Below are positions 61,790-64,000 of a stretch of DNA of 64,000 nt, piece by piece (within the stretch, counting starts at the first letter, position 1; every line of letters begins with the position of its first letter). The DNA comes from Pomacea canaliculata (lineage: Eukaryota; Mollusca; Gastropoda; Architaenioglossa; Ampullariidae): the NCBI RefSeq assembly GCF_003073045.1, contig NC_037593.1, positions 11,332,735-11,396,734 on the forward strand, in the 5' to 3' direction. A model generated the notes under the pieces. The model did no database searches, was not told the origin of the DNA, and saw only the letters and a program-made list of their open reading frames with translations. The translations under genes were made by a program, and so were the position numbers.

Positions 61790-63838
61790 TCACTTATAGC
61801 TTCTGCGCATGCTCTGACAGCAGTGAGCCGAGTAGGCGGTGGTCGCGCAGCAGGAGGGGCGGAGCGACATGGGGGTGTGGCAGCACGATGGAGCAGCCTG
61901 CTGTGCGTCCCAGTCGCTGAGGGCTTGCAAACTGCTGGAACAGCAGCTCGGGGGCGGCGACTGCAGCACGTGGGAGGAGCAGCACTGCGCACGCGCGAAT
62001 GCATTTCCGGAGCAGCAGCTGGCGGGATGAGGTTGCCGAGAGGAGCGGGAGGTGGACCCGGAGGAGCAGCAAGGTGAGGAGGATGATGCCATCGGCAGGG
62101 ACGCGCAGCACTGCGCCATCTCGGACGCACTCCTGGAGCAACAAGGGAGATCATCCTGTCTCGCGGCATCAGACAGGAGTGACGTCATGGCTGAGGAAGG
62201 GGAGCAACACCTTGGCGACTGCTGCTGGAAGGCGTACACGGCACAGCAGTTGTCTCGCAGGGAGCCTGTTCTCCCGCAACAGCTGGGACTCTCGTCTGTA
62301 AACGAAGATGACTGATACGACGACATTGATGAGGACGAAGAGGAAGAGGACGAGGACGAGCAACACCTGGTGACGGTCCTCACAGAACCGTCGGGTTGCG
62401 ATTGAGAAGACGTGGAACAGCATGGCGTCTGGGACTGAGTCTGGGCCGAAGAACAGCAGGTGGACATCATGGCACTGGAGAAGGCGCGTGATTGAGTGCA
62501 GCAGGGCAGCAGCATCACCATCTGAGGAGACATCGACGTGCAGCAGATGTCCCTCATTGCCGGCGAGGAGGAAGTACAGCATGGCATAGTCCAGGCCGCA
62601 GGCGTTATCGCTGGTGGAGGCGGGGTAGTCGTCGTGGTTGTTGTTGTTGTTGTTGTTGGTGTGGGAGCAGCGACGAGTCTGGCTGAACAGCAGGGGGAGG
62701 AGTAGAGCACGGCCGCGCAGCACTGCAGCAGCGACGACTGCGTGGTGACCGAGCAGCAGGATGTGTCTTGCACGGGATACAAGGTGGTGTCGCAACATGC
62801 CGCACGTGCCGCCTGCGAAGAGGACGTGGCGCAGCAGGCAGGACGGGGTCCTGACGACGTGGACGTGCAGCAGTCGCTGAAGGAAGCGGGCTGTGTCCTT
62901 CTCGAGCAGCACCTGACATCGGTGACAGACGACATGGCGGTGGACCTGCAGCACGCGTCTCTGGCCGACGCCGATGACATGCAGCAATCAGGAGACTCCG
63001 CGCGTGCTGCTGGCTGCACCCACCGCTGTGGAGGCTGACCGTCAACTCGGCAGCATCGTACCTGTGCCGAGGAGGAGAACCGGCGACAGCAGGAGGATCT
63101 GACGGAGATATCTACCGAGCAACACTCATCGCCGGGAAACGAACTCTCCGCTGAAGCCATCGAGGCGCTTGCTTCCATCGCAGGTCTTCTGGTCCTGCTG
63201 GACATGCAGCACTGCGGTCGGGCGGAAGCCGACGAGCAGCAGGATACCTTGGATGTCGACGTACAGCAGGACGGAGCCACCTCAGCTGCCCCCACTTGTC
63301 TGCCCACCCTGTCATCCTCGCAGCAGATGGCCCGGATGCTGGCGACTTGCGAAAAGCAGCATGAGGGAGGGTTTAGCTCCGCACAGCACGACATGGTCGG
63401 CCTGCGCACCGGCACCGCGTCGCCCGCCTCAAGCGCCATCTGCTGGCTTGAGACCGAAGTGCTGCAACATCTCGCTAAAGCCTCGCGGAAGGAGGAGCTT
63501 GCTGCACCGGAAATTCTCTCAGTCGGAAGTGACGCACAACAAGCCGGCCGCGATCTCGACAGGCAGCACCTGCTGTACGCGTCGTCCTGCATGGCGTACG
63601 ACTGGGTCGGGAGGAAGTAGGACCCGACGCTGCGACGATGGGCTGTGTGACCCTCTTGTGACGCAGGTGTCGCAGTCGTCTCGCCCAGTGACGTCATCCT
63701 GGGTGCGGAGCACTGCATGGAGGAGGAGGAGGTGAGTGCTAGGGAGGTACGACAGCATCGAGTGCACGTGCGCTGGGCGGTACGTTTGTCACAAGGGACT
63801 GAGGCTCGTCCCCTCTCCTCCAGCCTGCAAAAGCACAT
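61790..63838 (-). CDS. Cysteine-doublet repeat protein, Ser/Thr-rich, unidentified
   Basis: An open frame of 682 codons from the first ATG (63838); the frame itself is open to 63853, and an acceptor-like TGCTTTTGCAG|G at 63825 suggests it may be a 3' exon of a larger gene. After the first 50 residues every cysteine lies in a CC pair, about 40 pairs in all. Near the C-terminus the spacing repeats as CC-x9-CC-x11-CC-x16-20, for example CCSGNAFARAQCC and then SSHVLQSPPPSCC; further upstream spacings vary from 7 to 27. Spacer sequences are unrelated to each other and rich in Ser, Ala, Pro and Thr. Coding on this strand is supported by silent variation: CC uses TGC and TGT, a Ser run mixes TCG, TCC, TCT and TCA, and a Thr run then Pro run mix ACA/ACC/ACG/ACT and CCG/CCT/CCA. 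No signal peptide or known domain is visible. It could be a structural or metal-binding protein; I cannot name it. Confidence 0.55.
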   Translation of the reverse strand: MCFCRLEERGRASVPCDKRTAQRTCTRCCRTSLALTSSSSMQCSAPRMTSLGETTATPASQEGHTAHRRSVGSYFLPTQSYAMQDDAYSRCCLSRSRPACCASLPTERISGAASSSFREALARCCSTSVSSQQMALEAGDAVPVRRPTMSCCAELNPPSCCFSQVASIRAICCEDDRVGRQVGAAEVAPSCCTSTSKVSCCSSASARPQCCMSSRTRRPAMEASASMASAESSFPGDECCSVDISVRSSCCRRFSSSAQVRCCRVDGQPPQRWVQPAARAESPDCCMSSASARDACCRSTAMSSVTDVRCCSRRTQPASFSDCCTSTSSGPRPACCATSSSQAARAACCDTTLYPVQDTSCCSVTTQSSLLQCCAAVLYSSPCCSARLVAAPTPTTTTTTTTTTTPPPPAITPAAWTMPCCTSSSPAMRDICCTSMSPQMVMLLPCCTQSRAFSSAMMSTCCSSAQTQSQTPCCSTSSQSQPDGSVRTVTRCCSSSSSSSSSSSMSSYQSSSFTDESPSCCGRTGSLRDNCCAVYAFQQQSPRCCSPSSAMTSLLSDAARQDDLPCCSRSASEMAQCCASLPMASSSSPCCSSGSTSRSSRQPHPASCCSGNAFARAQCCSSHVLQSPPPSCCSSSLQALSDWDAQQAAPSCCHTPMSLRPSCCATTAYSAHCCQSMRRSYK

Positions 63839-64000
63839 GAGGCCTCCCAACAAAATGTCCTTTCCTCGCCGTCTTTAAACCTACCTTTCATCACCTGTAC
63901 TTTAAACAAACCTGCCATTAAGATAAATACCCGGCTGTGCTTGTCTTATCATCCGTGACAGGTGAGTGAACACTTTATACCACGACAAAGCTCCTTCTGT
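63839..64000. other. Window edge, no feature
   Basis: No feature is supported; possible upstream exons or a promoter of the cysteine-doublet gene would lie here or beyond the edge. Confidence 0.4.

Noticed and set aside
62742-63620. Plus-strand glutamine-rich frames opposite the cysteine-doublet gene
   Set aside because: Several stops interrupt the plus frame, whereas the minus frame is open for 2 kb and its homopolymer runs show silent codon variation.

Overview
This window looks like nuclear DNA of an invertebrate animal, most likely a gastropod or other mollusc. It has intron-containing genes, long AT-rich gene-poor stretches, many microsatellites, cut-and-paste transposon relics of four superfamilies (mariner, hAT, pogo/Tigger, Kolobok-like), LINE fragments and a recognisable animal FAM167 gene. 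The species assignment is an inference from this content; nothing in the sequence proves it.

The main content is a family of five paralogous genes with the same layout. Copies 1-4 lie on the minus strand as a tandem array (2224-4777, 12497-15044, 20952-24096, 30252-33597). Copy 5 lies on the plus strand (50843-53555) and is more diverged. Exon 1 encodes a ten-helix transporter of the triose-phosphate/phosphoenolpyruvate translocator type (TPT, drug/metabolite transporter superfamily). Exon 2 encodes one membrane helix followed by a polysaccharide pyruvyltransferase domain. In all five copies the exon 1 donor (AAAG|GT) and the exon 2 acceptor (ACAG|GT) are phase-matched, and splicing gives one uninterrupted frame of 762-769 codons. 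I therefore read each pair as one gene for a fused transporter-pyruvyltransferase, probably a Golgi protein that imports phosphoenolpyruvate (PEP) and uses it to pyruvylate a glycan in the lumen. This is the candidate undescribed system of the window.

The array probably grew by duplication of a two-gene block (copies 1+2 giving 3+4). The 5' flanks pair as 1/3 and 2/4, the introns pair as 1/2 and 3/4, and the enzyme cores pair as 1/4 and 2/3. These conflicting groupings point to gene conversion. A mariner relic lies just downstream of each array copy. A second, unidentified repeat lies between units (8241-9060, 28328-29130, 36860-39400, and a weak copy before 450). The gap between copies 2 and 3 holds a hAT element (16282-19770) with a Tigger-type element nested in it. 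The gap between copies 3 and 4 holds a Kolobok-like element (25446-28327).

From 34 to 49 kb I see no complete gene: only one candidate exon (40563-40704), a short hAT-type MITE with target-site duplications (47202-47384) and microsatellites. A LINE fragment at 49498 encodes a 2A-like ribosome-skipping motif. After copy 5 come a two-exon FAM167 gene on the minus strand (54564-55667), about 6 kb without recognisable genes, and a minus-strand open frame (61790-63838) for a strange protein with about 40 Cys-Cys doublets in a semi-regular spacing.
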